Assembly (NCBI RefSeq): GCF_037992945.1
Contig: NZ_CP150304.1
Location: 2,607,501-2,671,500, forward strand
Source: Peribacillus sp. FSL E2-0218
Lineage (GTDB): Bacteria; Bacillota; Bacilli; Bacillales; DSM-1321
Direction: 5' to 3'
Length of the DNA: 64,000 nucleotides
A model generated the notes under the pieces. The model worked only from the letters and a program-made list of their open reading frames with translations, was not told where the DNA came from and did not search any database. How positions within the stretch are numbered: the first letter of the stretch is position 1; the number at the start of each line of letters is the position of its first letter. The position numbers and the translations under genes were made by a program. This document shows positions 42,577 through 50,597 of this stretch, piece by piece.

Positions 42577-43032
42577 TCATCCGTGTTTATTAAATATTCT
42601 TTTGACCCACCGTTTTACATCCGATTTCATGCTCTTCTCTTTCTTTACCGGAATGACCTGTTTTTGCTTCTCTATAAAAATCTCTTCTTTGTTTATCGCA
42701 TCTTTTTCAGCTAGCACCAGACCCAATTCAGAGTCATGGTCTTGGTTCAGGACAATTTTATAAGGAATGTTATGAACCGCAGCCAATTTAATATATTTGC
42801 CAAGGTATTGATAATCCATCTGACCATTCAATAACAAGTTTGCACCGGAATGCCGTTTCATCATTTGCTCTATCTCCGGATACACATTCGCTTCAAAAAC
42901 TTGGCTTTTTTTCAAGACAATGACGACGCGCTCCCTTAAAGTGCCAAGAAATTCTTTTCGTTCACCTGGCTTAATCTCTTTAGGACCATAAATCCCTTGT
43001 TCTAAATAGTCCTCGACTTTTGGGCGTGACAA
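42577..43032 (-). CDS. yueI: YueI family protein (DUF1694)
   Basis: This 151-residue cytoplasmic protein belongs to the YueI family of Firmicutes, of unknown function. Typical features are DYLEQGIYGPKEIKPGERKEFLGTLRERV at the N-terminus, LLLNGQMDYQYLGKYIKLA, and NIPYKIVLNQDHDSELGLVLAEKDAIN. The C-terminal tail is basic (KKEKSMKSDVKRWVKRIF). The ATG at 43032 follows GGAGGTGGGAAG. It is convergent with the AI-2E gene. Confidence 0.85.
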   Translation of the reverse strand: MSRPKVEDYLEQGIYGPKEIKPGERKEFLGTLRERVVIVLKKSQVFEANVYPEIEQMMKRHSGANLLLNGQMDYQYLGKYIKLAAVHNIPYKIVLNQDHDSELGLVLAEKDAINKEEIFIEKQKQVIPVKKEKSMKSDVKRWVKRIFNKHG

Positions 43033-43258
43033 TTGCTTCCCACCTCCGCTTTCACTTTAATCATTCAATAATGTATGTAATATGGCCAAAAACAGTGCCC
43101 ACCATTCCTTATGTGTCAATTAAAGGGTAGTATAGGCTGGAATGACGCTCCCCCATAAGTGTACCCTCCCTTTTAAAAAATGTCACTTTTGCCAAGCTTC
43201 ACGCATAAGATGGTATATGCGTAAAGATAAGATTTCTTTTATTGAGGACGGGGAAAAC

Positions 43259-44002
43259 ATGAAAAAAGTGATTGTATTTGCATTAATATTCGTCTTTAGT
43301 TTATTGGGGTTCGAGCACTCAGCAAGTGCAGCAACCAGACAACTGATTATTATCAATAAAGCCAATAATCAGCTGGCGTATTATGAAAATGACAAATTAG
43401 TGAAGGTGTTTCCAGTAGCAACGGGAAAGAAAGCTTCCTATACCCCTGAAGGAAAGTTCAAGATCGTGACGAAGATCGTGAATCGTCCCTATTACAAGGG
43501 CAACATAAGGGGAGGAGATCCAAAGAATCCGCTGGGAAAACGATGGTTGGGGATCAATGCACGCAATACACCGGGGAATACGTATGCCATACATGGCAAT
43601 AATGACTCAAACTCCATTGGGAAATATATAAGTGCGGGTTGTATTCGAATGTATAACGAAGATGTACAATGGCTGTATGATGAAGTGAGGATGAACACAG
43701 TCGTCTTGATTGCCAGTTCTAATAAACCATTCTCTAGCATCGCTGCTCAAAATGGGTATAAAGTGACCGGTCCAAATAGTGTCCCTGTTACAAGCTATTC
43801 GACGCTAAAAAAAGGAAGCAATGGTCCTAAAGTAGTCGAATTGCAAAAAAGGCTAACTAAACTTGGATATAATACAAAAGGGATAGACGGGGAATTTGGA
43901 AGCAACACCGAACTTGCCGTAAAAAAATTTCAAAAAGCAAAAAAACTTACAGCAGATGGGGTCGTTGGGCCCAAAACAAAAAAAGCGCTTGGATTAAAAT
44001 AA
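43259..44002 (+). CDS. L,D-transpeptidase with C-terminal peptidoglycan-binding domain
   Basis: This exported YkuD-type L,D-transpeptidase cross-links or modifies peptidoglycan. The 247-residue protein has a signal peptide (MKKVIVFALIFVFSLLGFEH, predicted cleavage after SASA at 24) and a YkuD domain of about 26-160 with catalytic His112 (IHGNN) and Cys128 (SAGCIRM). A PG_binding_1 repeat follows at about 185-247 (GSNGPKVVELQKRL, DGEFGSNTELAVKKFQ, DGVVGPKTKKAL). The start at ATG 43259 follows GAGGACGGGG; an upstream frame to 43142 would hide the signal peptide. A role in spore cortex or wall stress is possible. Confidence 0.92.
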   Translation: MKKVIVFALIFVFSLLGFEHSASAATRQLIIINKANNQLAYYENDKLVKVFPVATGKKASYTPEGKFKIVTKIVNRPYYKGNIRGGDPKNPLGKRWLGINARNTPGNTYAIHGNNDSNSIGKYISAGCIRMYNEDVQWLYDEVRMNTVVLIASSNKPFSSIAAQNGYKVTGPNSVPVTSYSTLKKGSNGPKVVELQKRLTKLGYNTKGIDGEFGSNTELAVKKFQKAKKLTADGVVGPKTKKALGLK

Positions 44003-44013
44003 TCGGTCATTCT

Positions 44014-44043
44014 GATATCCGCAGGAGAGGATATCTTTTTTTT
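44014..44043 (+). terminator. Terminator of the L,D-transpeptidase gene
   Basis: The stem gatatcc/ggatatc (44014-44020 and 44029-44035) is followed by eight T residues. Confidence 0.88.
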
Positions 44044-44184
44044 GCCGTCCCCTATTCAGTCACACAACATTACCCAGAACAACATAAATTTCCCACATAC
44101 ACATCCGGCTTTATGTTATAATTTATTCATGAACAGCGAATCATAATCGCACTGCCTTTCATTACATATAAGGAGGAAAATCAA

Positions 44185-44286
44185 ATGTACGATGAACTTC
44201 TCATAACGATCATAAAATCAACCTTCGTTATCGGTTCCATCTTAATGTTTGTGATTTTAGGATTGGTAAAGGGACGTCAGTTCTAA
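44185..44286 (+). CDS. 33-residue single-span membrane peptide
   Basis: A short frame starts at ATG 44185 after AAGGAGG. It encodes MYDELLITIIKSTFVIGSIL and then MFVILGLVKGRQF. Two acidic residues precede a hydrophobic helix of about 22 residues, and a positive C-terminal tail follows (KGRQ). By the positive-inside rule the C-terminus should be cytoplasmic. It has its own strong terminator, so it is a separate transcription unit. No function is recognised. Confidence 0.65.
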   Translation: MYDELLITIIKSTFVIGSILMFVILGLVKGRQF

Positions 44287-44309
44287 TTTCAATCCCAAAC
44301 AGCCTCAAT

Positions 44310-44351
44310 CCTGATTACCTTCCTATGTCCTATTGGGTAATCAGGTTTTTT
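44310..44351 (+). terminator. Terminator after the 33-residue peptide gene
   Basis: The perfect 10-bp stem cctgattacc/ggtaatcagg (44310-44319 and 44336-44345) is followed by six T residues. Confidence 0.88.
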
Positions 44352-44366
44352 CATGTAAAGAAAGCC

Positions 44367-44495
44367 TTACCAATTCCAGTTATCCGTTTTATCTAAAAGC
44401 TGATCAATGTCAAATGTATCAAGATGGAATGGAACTGATTCTTCTGCAATTTCTTCAGTAGCTAGCAATAACTGGTCGATATCAATAACGGCCAA
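44367..44495 (-). CDS. 42-residue acidic hypothetical protein, TTG start
   Basis: This minus-strand frame starts at TTG 44495, with AAGGAGAGGA five bases upstream. The product begins MAVIDIDQLLLATEEIAEES and ends DKTDNWNW. It contains two D-I-D-Q-L-L repeats (residues 4-9 and 29-34) and is very acidic. The strong ribosome site and internal repeat make it more than a chance frame. No family is recognised. Confidence 0.55.
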   Translation of the reverse strand: MAVIDIDQLLLATEEIAEESVPFHLDTFDIDQLLDKTDNWNW

Positions 44496-44607
44496 AACAG
44501 TCCTCTCCTTTTTTAATCGTCTTTACCCTCATTTAAAATACATTAAACAGTACGTTCAAAAGATATTTTATTAGAGGGTAGCCGTTTAATTTTTCTATAT
44601 TCGACAA

Positions 44608-45033
44608 TTAATCCATGTGAACGGAATTCTCTTTTTCGGATTCTTCCGGTGAAAGTGTATGTATCAATTTAACCAGCTTATAAAATGTACCGCTGCAAAT
44701 GGTTACACCTGGCAAATTATGAAAAATCGATTTTTTATTAATATGATAGTTGTCTTTCTCCGGTGAATACACAACAATTTTCTTGTTCAATGATAATGCA
44801 TATCCAAGTTCGGAAAGGTTCCCCTTTCCTGCTGTTAGGAAGATTAGCATAAAGTCCGCTTCCTCAATTCCCTTTTTTTCGTATTCGCCAATGCCATCCG
44901 CAAGTTGGTTTTCTTCTTCAATGATTTGTAAATTCCAATCATTTACACATGCAAACCCTTTTGACGTCAATTTTTTAATCAATGACCTAACTTGCTTCAT
45001 GTTTTTTTCGTCTGATGCCATATAATATTTCAC
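44608..45033 (-). CDS. Nucleoside 2-deoxyribosyltransferase-like protein
   Basis: This 141-residue protein has the order of motifs of the Rossmann-like nucleoside 2-deoxyribosyltransferase clan. They are KYYMASDEKNMKQVRSLIKKL at the start, GIGEYEKKGIEEADFMLIFLTAGKG in the middle (substrate-handling Asp), and GNLSELGYALSLNKKIVVYSPE (nucleophile Glu region). It may be an enzyme acting on nucleosides or nucleotides, or a non-enzymatic relative. The gene stands alone with a GGAGGTGT ribosome site. The exact reaction cannot be predicted. Confidence 0.6.
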   Translation of the reverse strand: MKYYMASDEKNMKQVRSLIKKLTSKGFACVNDWNLQIIEEENQLADGIGEYEKKGIEEADFMLIFLTAGKGNLSELGYALSLNKKIVVYSPEKDNYHINKKSIFHNLPGVTICSGTFYKLVKLIHTLSPEESEKENSVHMD

Positions 45034-45321
45034 GGATACACCTCCAAAATCTAAGACTATTGATACTTTTTACCTATGTTACCTATACTATACATATTCG
45101 TTATAAAGAACGCAATATCCTTTCCCCAAAAATAAAAAAATAATTTATTACCCAAAATAAATACCATCATCGTGTTTAGTAATGATGGTCATATCGATTG
45201 AAGATAGTCATGCATGTGTATCCTACCTCCCGATCCTTCCTCTATAGATTCCAATATGGTGAGATCCCACTATTGCTTCGTTTTTTTACATTGATCCCCT
45301 TTTCATCATCCAGAAACCAAA

Positions 45322-45356
45322 ATAAAAACCCTGTCCTTTACCAGGCAAGGTTTTCA
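45322..45356 (-). terminator. Terminator of the HicB-like gene
   Basis: Imperfect stem aaaaccctgtcc/ggcaaggtttt, followed on the minus strand by TATTTTGG. It lies at the stop codon of the gene. Confidence 0.65.
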
Positions 45357-45674
45357 TTTTTCGTATGTGATATTTTCGATTTCGATTCGAAAGGGGGCTG
45401 ACTCACATATATTAATTCCCCTATCAAGGTTCACCTTTTCCATTTCACTTGCATCCGGTATCGTTTTTTTATCGTGAATGAAATGTTCGACCATCGTTTC
45501 CAATAGTTCTTGAGCACAAGCTAAGGCATCTATCCGATTCCTGCCGCTAACTGAAGATACAAATCCCTCTTGCCTGAAATCCGGAAAACAAACTTGAACA
45601 GAGAAAGAATCAAGAATCAACGGATGTTTTTCATAATAGAATACGGCTGGATACTCAAAGATTTGAATGGTCAA
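45354..45674 (-). CDS. Small hypothetical protein with HicB-like fold
   Basis: This 106-residue protein has the strand-strand-helix pattern of HicB-type proteins: ILDSFSVQVCFPDF, a Gly-rich turn, NRIDALACAQELLETMVEHFI, and a C-terminal strand RIEIENI. HicB antitoxins normally pair with a HicA toxin gene, but none is adjacent. It also lacks a clear DNA-binding tail. It may be an orphan member with another role. The ATG at 45674 follows AGAAGGGATGAT. Confidence 0.5.
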   Translation of the reverse strand: MTIQIFEYPAVFYYEKHPLILDSFSVQVCFPDFRQEGFVSSVSGRNRIDALACAQELLETMVEHFIHDKKTIPDASEMEKVNLDRGINICESAPFRIEIENITYEK

Positions 45675-45784
45675 ATTATCATCCCTTCTTGAATATTTAG
45701 AAATATAAGTTAATTATAACATGAAATTCATGTAAAATGAGGTTTATCTTAGCTTTTCTATGTTTGTCAAGTTATTTTTTGTTA

Positions 45785-46066
45785 TTAATAGGTCGTAATG
45801 TCCGTATTTACGGCAAAATAAAAAAACACGAAGAATATTAATATCGCGACAACATTCAAAATGATTCCTACTATGCTGCATACTTTTCCTGCTGTCACTA
45901 AACCATTCCCCGATTCCCCAGTAAGTTTCATTTCTGCTTTGCTCTTTGACGCAAATATTAGTCCTAGTACACCCAATATGATTCCGATGAAAGGAATCAG
46001 CAAGGACAGTACCCCCATAATCAGCGTGACAATCGCTTTACTATTGCTCCGTTTCATTTCATCCAT
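45785..46066 (-). CDS. DUF4190 domain membrane protein
   Basis: This 93-residue protein has two membrane helices. The first (AIVTLIMGVLSLLIPFIGIILGVLGLIFASKS) has the glycine-rich DUF4190 pattern, and the second is VCSIVGIILNVVAILIFFVFFYFAV. Between them is ESGNGLVTAGKVCS, also typical. The function of the family is unknown. The ATG at 46066 follows GCAGGTGGG. Confidence 0.78.
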   Translation of the reverse strand: MDEMKRSNSKAIVTLIMGVLSLLIPFIGIILGVLGLIFASKSKAEMKLTGESGNGLVTAGKVCSIVGIILNVVAILIFFVFFYFAVNTDITTY

Positions 46067-46379
46067 ATTTACCCACCTGCTTTCTTATTTTATATATACG
46101 GCCACTGAAAGGAAAAGATTCAATTTTTATGCTTTCGATTGGTTATATAAAATCCATCCGCAGTTCTTATCTTTGGAAAATAGTAACCCCTGGGAAATGG
46201 AATAATAGCCCTTTCCCAGCGCCTTCCATTTAACTATCAGTTATTAATCCCCATAATATTCCCAAAAAGTTCCCGAATGTAACCATTCACACAACCATTG
46301 CCTCCCCTGAATCAGACCAATAAAGACTGAAGGCTAAAATGGCTTTATCCGACTGTTTTATTTTAGTGGATTAGATCGG

Positions 46380-46520
46380 TGCATTCGAAACTCCTGCAGG
46401 AAGGCTGTTGAAGTACCCCCCTCGCCGAGGAGGATCCCGGAACACCCGTGCCTGCAGTGGACTGGAATGGATGGAGAGCTCCTGCTGGCAGAGCGAGGAG
46501 CTTCAACATCCAATTGACGG
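46380..46520 (-). repeat. Divergent copy of the structured repeat (copy D)
   Basis: Blocks gaaactcctgcaggaa, cgccgaggaggatcccgg and gtgcctgcagtggactgga match, in order, gagactcctgcgggaa, agccgaggaggctccccg and gtgcctggagtggaaat of copy B. In addition tgttgaag...cctcgc (46406-46425) pairs with gcgagg...cttcaaca (46493-46508), enclosing the middle 70 nt in a long stem. It lies just outside the 3' side of IS copy 2. The 46067-46379 stretch before it shows nothing recognisable. Confidence 0.6.
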
Positions 46521-46540
46521 TTTTTCAAACAAAATACTGA

Positions 46541-46566
46541 AGACAAACTCGATTTCTATCGAGTCT
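46541..46566. repeat. Direct repeat flanking IS copy 2 (left on plus strand)
   Basis: A 26-nt sequence, agacaaactcga...tcgagtct, is repeated without a mismatch at 48268-48293 on the other side of the element. Each copy is itself a hairpin. Joined together, the outer flanks rebuild a 20-bp-stem terminator beginning atactgaagac. Confidence 0.8.
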
Positions 46567-46578
46567 CAGTTTGTAGAC

Positions 46579-46616
46579 AAAAGGGGTTCGGAATTAAAAA
46601 ATTCCGAACCTCTTTT
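46579..46616. terminator. Terminator hairpin at the 3' end of IS copy 2
   Basis: The stem aaaaggggttcggaatt/aattccgaacctctttt has a 4-nt A loop and one mismatch. The same hairpin is present in copy 3 at about 53378-53417. Confidence 0.85.
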
Positions 46617-46675
46617 GAAATTCCTTTGAAATTTTAACCAAAGGTTACGAGATTTGGGCTCTTCGAGCCGCTATG

Positions 46676-48034
46676 TTAAGCCGTTTTAGGACCTTGCCAT
46701 GTCCAAGTGGCCATCTTCTTTACATTCATGGCAGCGAAAGTAAGCATCGCCTGCATCGACAATTTTTTAAGTCCCCTTAAAGTAGTCCAACGCATACCAT
46801 GCTTTTCTTTTGCATCTGCGAATACACGCTCAATCGTTTCTTTGCGTTTCGCATATATAGGTTTTACCTCTTGATGATGACGCAGATGATCTGCTTCTTC
46901 CACATATGCTTGCCAGATATGCCGTGTCACTACTTTTTGATGGTCTTTGCTTTCCGTACACCGTGATAAAAATGAGCATGTTGCACAAATTTGTTTGGGC
47001 GATTTGTACTCGCGATAGCCCTCTTTATTTGTTGTTGAGTACTTTAAAGTTTCTCCCGAAGGGCAAAGGTAACAATCAAAGTGTTCATCGTAAACATAGT
47101 CATGTTTGCGAAAGAATCCTTCTTTTGTACGAGGACGTGTATAGGGTAAAGCAGGTGTGATTTCTTTGTTAAATAGGTAGCTTGTAATCGCTGGTGTTTT
47201 ATAAGCTGCATCTGCGGCAACTGCTTCTGGTTTTCCAACTTTCTCAATCACTTGCTCAACAAGTGGCTCCAAAATATGACTGTCATGTGTATTACCAGGT
47301 GTTACAATCGTTCCCAATACAAAACCGTTGCCGTCTGCGGCCGCATGGAATGAATAGGCAAACTGTTTTGTTCGTTCATCTTTCACATAGTAGCCACTCT
47401 CAGGATCCGTAGTACTTTCTTTAATTGCTTTGGTTTCTTCCTTATCAAATTTATCTGGTGGAAAAGGCTTCTTTCCGTGGTTTTCACGATCTTGATTGAT
47501 TTCTTCTTGAAGACGTCCTTGATACGCTCGTGTTTCTTTACGAACGATTTTCTTTTCAAATTTCCGTTTATTCGCACTGGCTTTCACATGTGTGGAATCC
47601 ACGAAAACGTGTTCTACACTTATTAACTTTTTATTAGCAGCTGTCATTAAAATGCGACAGAAAATCTGTTCAAACAGGTCTGTATCTTTAAAGCGTCGCT
47701 CATAATTTTTTCCGAACGTAGAGAAATGAGGCACTTTATCATGGAAACCATAGCCTAAGAACCAACGATAAGCCATATTGGTTTCAACTTCTTCAATCGT
47801 TTTACGCATGGAACGAATACCGAAGGTATATTGAATGAAAGTCAGTTTAACTAAAATAACTGGATCAATACTTGGGCGTCCTACCTCTGAGTACATATCT
47901 TTCACCAAGTCATAAATGAAAGTGAAGTCAATGGCAGCCTCCATTTTACGAACCAAATGGTTCGGTGGCACCAGTTGATCTAAAGTAATCATTTCAAGTT
48001 GATCTCGCTGAATAGAATCATGTTTAGAAAGCAT
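46676..48034 (-). CDS. IS1182-family transposase, full length
   Basis: This 452-residue DDE transposase has an N-terminal DUF772-type helical domain (LDQLVPPNHLVRKMEAAIDF..., GIRSMRKTIEEVETNMAYRWFLGY). A DDE_Tnp_1-type catalytic region follows, with Asp in VFVDSTHVKA, Asp in AVAADAAYKTP and Glu in ETIERVFADAKEKHGMR. A Cys cluster (CYLCPSGETL, CATCSFLSRC) lies between them. The ATG at 48034 follows GAGGTGATGAGG. It has no stops or frameshifts and is likely active. Copy 1 is nearly identical over its remaining part. Confidence 0.95.
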   Translation of the reverse strand: MLSKHDSIQRDQLEMITLDQLVPPNHLVRKMEAAIDFTFIYDLVKDMYSEVGRPSIDPVILVKLTFIQYTFGIRSMRKTIEEVETNMAYRWFLGYGFHDKVPHFSTFGKNYERRFKDTDLFEQIFCRILMTAANKKLISVEHVFVDSTHVKASANKRKFEKKIVRKETRAYQGRLQEEINQDRENHGKKPFPPDKFDKEETKAIKESTTDPESGYYVKDERTKQFAYSFHAAADGNGFVLGTIVTPGNTHDSHILEPLVEQVIEKVGKPEAVAADAAYKTPAITSYLFNKEITPALPYTRPRTKEGFFRKHDYVYDEHFDCYLCPSGETLKYSTTNKEGYREYKSPKQICATCSFLSRCTESKDHQKVVTRHIWQAYVEEADHLRHHQEVKPIYAKRKETIERVFADAKEKHGMRWTTLRGLKKLSMQAMLTFAAMNVKKMATWTWQGPKTA

Positions 48035-48120
48035 CCTCATCACCTCAAGTTTTAATCCTTCAATTTTAAAACAAAAATGACTCCAGTCAAAAGTGTTCTA
48101 TCTAAAAGGTAAGACAAAGT

Positions 48121-48245
48121 TGATTGGAACGGGTGTTCGAGACTCCTGCGGGAAAAGCGCGTCTAGGGGAGACCCCGCAGGCAAAGCCGAGGAGGCTCCC
48201 CGACCGCCCGCGGAAAGCGAGTGCCTGGAGTGGAAATCAACGTCT
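48121..48245 (-). repeat. GC-rich structured repeat, copy B
   Basis: This stretch has gagactcctgcgggaaaag, ggggagaccccgcag, gccgaggaggctcccc, and gcgagtgcctggagtgg. Several nested stems are possible, for example cggggtctccc with gggagcctcctcgg on the minus strand. It lies in the 5' leader region of the intact transposase and is almost identical to copy A. Confidence 0.85.
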
Positions 48246-48267
48246 AAATTGTACAGGCCATAAAAAT

Positions 48268-48302
48268 AGACAAACTCGATTTCTATCGAGTCTGTCTTCA
48301 GT
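48268..48302 (-). terminator. Hairpin downstream of the ABC operon and direct repeat flanking IS copy 2
   Basis: Contains the second 26-nt direct repeat (48268-48293). On the minus strand the stem GACAGACTCGAT/ATCGAGTTTGTC is followed by TATTTTTATGG, so it can end the glnQHMP-like operon, 37 bp after its last stop codon. Confidence 0.8.
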
Positions 48303-48338
48303 ATGAAACCACCTATATTCATAAAAAATGTCATATGT

Positions 48339-48989
48339 TTAAGTTCGTTTCACTTCAAGTCTTTGCGCCACCAAAGACAGACTATAGTTAACGACGAAAT
48401 ACATAAGTGCAACCAGGATCAAAATCGGTATTAAATATTTTTGACTTTGTCCGTAGATGATCTGCCCATGATGGGTCAGCTCTGGCAATGAAATGACGAC
48501 CGCTAATGAGGTGTCTTTCAACAGAGAAATGAATTGACTGACTATAGGAGGAACCATGCGACGCAGCGCCTGGGGCAAAATGATATGTATCAATGCCTGT
48601 GTATAGCTTAAGCCTGATGATCGAGCCGCCTCCATCTGACCTTTATCAATGGATTTCAATCCGCTTCTGATTACTTCGGAAAGCATGGCCGACTCAAAAA
48701 TCGTCAAGGCCACGATGGCTGCAGGAATGATTTCCAGTTTAATGCGTATCTCTGGCAGTGCAAAATAAGTAAAGAAGATGATCAATAATAACGGTAAATT
48801 ACGGACCGTTTCGACGATTAGAGCTAATATTTGCGATAAGACCGGCACTTTCGCGTAACGGATTATTCCCACAATACCGCCAATGATGAAGCTTAGAATG
48901 ATTGATATAAAAGCTACCTTAAGCGTTACCCAAAATCCCTCTAATAAAAATGCTAGATTATCCGGTGAATAGGCACCTGCAAAATCCAT
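48339..48989 (-). CDS. glnP: Amino acid ABC transporter permease (GlnP-like)
   Basis: This is a His/Glu/Gln/Arg-type inner-membrane permease. The 216-residue protein has several membrane helices and the EAA loop GQMEAARSSGLSYTQALIHIILPQALRRMVPP, which contacts the ATPase. It is the last of four genes in the order ATPase, binding protein, permease, permease, the same order as B. subtilis glnQHMP. Glutamine is therefore the likely substrate, but related systems carry other polar amino acids. The ATG at 48989 follows GAGGTATAAGGT. Confidence 0.85.
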   Translation of the reverse strand: MDFAGAYSPDNLAFLLEGFWVTLKVAFISIILSFIIGGIVGIIRYAKVPVLSQILALIVETVRNLPLLLIIFFTYFALPEIRIKLEIIPAAIVALTIFESAMLSEVIRSGLKSIDKGQMEAARSSGLSYTQALIHIILPQALRRMVPPIVSQFISLLKDTSLAVVISLPELTHHGQIIYGQSQKYLIPILILVALMYFVVNYSLSLVAQRLEVKRT

Positions 48990-49003
48990 ACCTTATACCT
49001 CCC

Positions 49004-49651
49004 TCAATTACTCTTAGCTAGACGTTTTTCTAAATAACCAACGCCCAGACTTAAAGGAATGGTAAGAATCAAATAAAACGCGGCAACAAAAATGTAGACA
49101 TCGAACACGACAAAAGTCCGCGAAGAAATCAAATCTCCATGGTACATGAGGTCAAGTCCGGCAACTACGGCTAAAATGGAAGAATTTTTCACGAGATTGA
49201 TAAATTGATTCCCCAGAGGCGGGATGACTATTTTGACAGCCTGCGGCAAAATGACGAGCCTCATTGCTTGTCCATAGGTCAATCCTGATGAGCGGGCAGC
49301 TTCCATTTGTCCTTTTGGCACGGAAAGTATTCCTGCCCGGATGGCCTCGGCTATGAAGGATGAAGTATAAATGGTTAAGGCTAACGTTCCTGCATATAGA
49401 CCGCTAAGTTTAAGGCCGAGAAAAAAGAAAAATGTAATGATCAATAACGGTATGTTCCGAATGAACTCGACATAGGCGGTTCCAAGCCAATTCAGGGGCT
49501 TAATCGGGGCAATCCGCATGATGGCAACAAGTACTCCAAGAATCAAACTCGCAACTAATGCAATCAAACTTGAAAGTATCGTATTTTTAAAGCCTAATAA
49601 ATACATATCCAGATTCTCTGTTAAAATGGAGAAATCAAGCACGGCATTCAC
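49004..49651 (-). CDS. glnM: Amino acid ABC transporter permease (GlnM-like)
   Basis: This second permease of the heterodimeric channel has 215 residues. It has the hydrophobic N-terminus LLGFKNTILSSLIALVASLILG and the EAA loop GQMEAARSSGLTYGQAMRLVILPQAVKIVIPPLGNQFINLVKNSS. It is a paralogue of the following gene, from which it is separated by 14 bp. It lies 101 bp after the binding-protein gene. Confidence 0.86.
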   Translation of the reverse strand: MNAVLDFSILTENLDMYLLGFKNTILSSLIALVASLILGVLVAIMRIAPIKPLNWLGTAYVEFIRNIPLLIITFFFFLGLKLSGLYAGTLALTIYTSSFIAEAIRAGILSVPKGQMEAARSSGLTYGQAMRLVILPQAVKIVIPPLGNQFINLVKNSSILAVVAGLDLMYHGDLISSRTFVVFDVYIFVAAFYLILTIPLSLGVGYLEKRLAKSN

Positions 49652-49752
49652 TCCTTTAACTAGTAAGGATGAGCAATTAGCTCATCCCCACAGAAAAAAA
49701 TGTTCAAATGTTGGTCAAGACCTTTACCTTTTACATTATTTTTAAAATTGTA

Positions 49753-50574
49753 TTAGTGTTTAATCCATTTATCATGAATTTCGTCGTACTTGCCTGAATC
49801 TTTAAGCGCTTTAAGTGCTTTATTCAATTCGGCAACAAAATCCGCATTTCCTTTTTTGACAGCAATTCCATAAGGCTCGTCTGTAAATGTACCGCCAACA
49901 AGCTCATAATTCGGATCTTCATCCGCCATACCATAAAGGATGGAATCATCCGTGGTCAACGCATCACCTTGCCCGGATTTCAGCGCCGCAAACGCTTCGG
50001 AGTAGTTTTCGAATTCAAGCACTTGAGCGTCAGGTGCTTTTTCACGGATATTTATGGAAGAAGTTGATCCTTTTACTGCCAATACCTTTTTGCCTTTTAA
50101 ACTATCGATGCCCTTGATGTCGCTTCCTTTCTTAACTAGCAAAGATTGTCCGGCATCAAAATAGACATCCGTGAAGTCCACTTCTTTTTTACGATCTTCC
50201 GTAATCGTCATGGTGGCTACAATTGCATCGATATCGCCATTATTCAATAAAGCCATCCGTGTTTTGGAAGTCACCTCTTTAAATTTCACTTTGTTCTCAT
50301 CACCAAGAATTTCAGCAGCAAGCGCTTTGGCGATATCAATATCAAAGCCTTCTACATCGCCAGTACTAGGATTTTTCAGCCCGAATAATCTTGTATCATT
50401 TTTGACCCCAAACACAATTTCATCTTTATCCTTCACCTGTGCCAGTACATCTTTGTCCTTGTTCCCGCCTTCTTTGCCTTTGTCAGAATCCTTGCCGGAA
50501 CTGCATCCAGCCAATAAAATGACAGCCATTAACGACAGCAAAGATAATTTCATCCATTTCTTTTTCTTCAACAT
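49753..50574 (-). CDS. glnH: Amino acid ABC transporter substrate-binding lipoprotein (GlnH-like)
   Basis: This 273-residue extracytoplasmic binding protein is anchored as a lipoprotein. The signal peptide ends in the lipobox LLAGC (Cys about 24), and a Ser/Gly/Lys/Asp-rich linker follows. The SBP_bac_3 domain includes GFDIDIAKALAAEILG, DAIVATMTITEDRKKEVDFTDVY, KKVLAVKGSTSSINI and DEPYGIAVKKGNADF. This pattern is typical of polar amino acid binding proteins. ATG 50574 is preferred over GTG 50583 because it is better spaced after AGGGGTG. Confidence 0.88.
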   Translation of the reverse strand: MLKKKKWMKLSLLSLMAVILLAGCSSGKDSDKGKEGGNKDKDVLAQVKDKDEIVFGVKNDTRLFGLKNPSTGDVEGFDIDIAKALAAEILGDENKVKFKEVTSKTRMALLNNGDIDAIVATMTITEDRKKEVDFTDVYFDAGQSLLVKKGSDIKGIDSLKGKKVLAVKGSTSSINIREKAPDAQVLEFENYSEAFAALKSGQGDALTTDDSILYGMADEDPNYELVGGTFTDEPYGIAVKKGNADFVAELNKALKALKDSGKYDEIHDKWIKH

Positions 50575-50597
50575 GTAAATCACCCCTGTTTTCTAAT

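Larger units (their letters stand above)
46567..48267 (-). mobile_element. IS1182-type insertion sequence, copy 2, complete
   Basis: An element of about 1.7 kb contains an intact 452-residue transposase, the structured repeat copy B upstream of it, and a hairpin terminator downstream (46579-46616). It is bounded by 26-bp direct repeats. The 3' end reads TTTGTCTACAAACTG on the minus strand, as in copy 3. It sits directly downstream of the glnQHMP-like operon. The exact left end is uncertain because the boundary hairpin resembles the left-end hairpin of copy 1. Confidence 0.88.

Noticed and set aside
45354..45674. HicAB toxin-antitoxin system
   Set aside because: Only a HicB-like fold pattern is visible; no HicA-like gene lies on either side.
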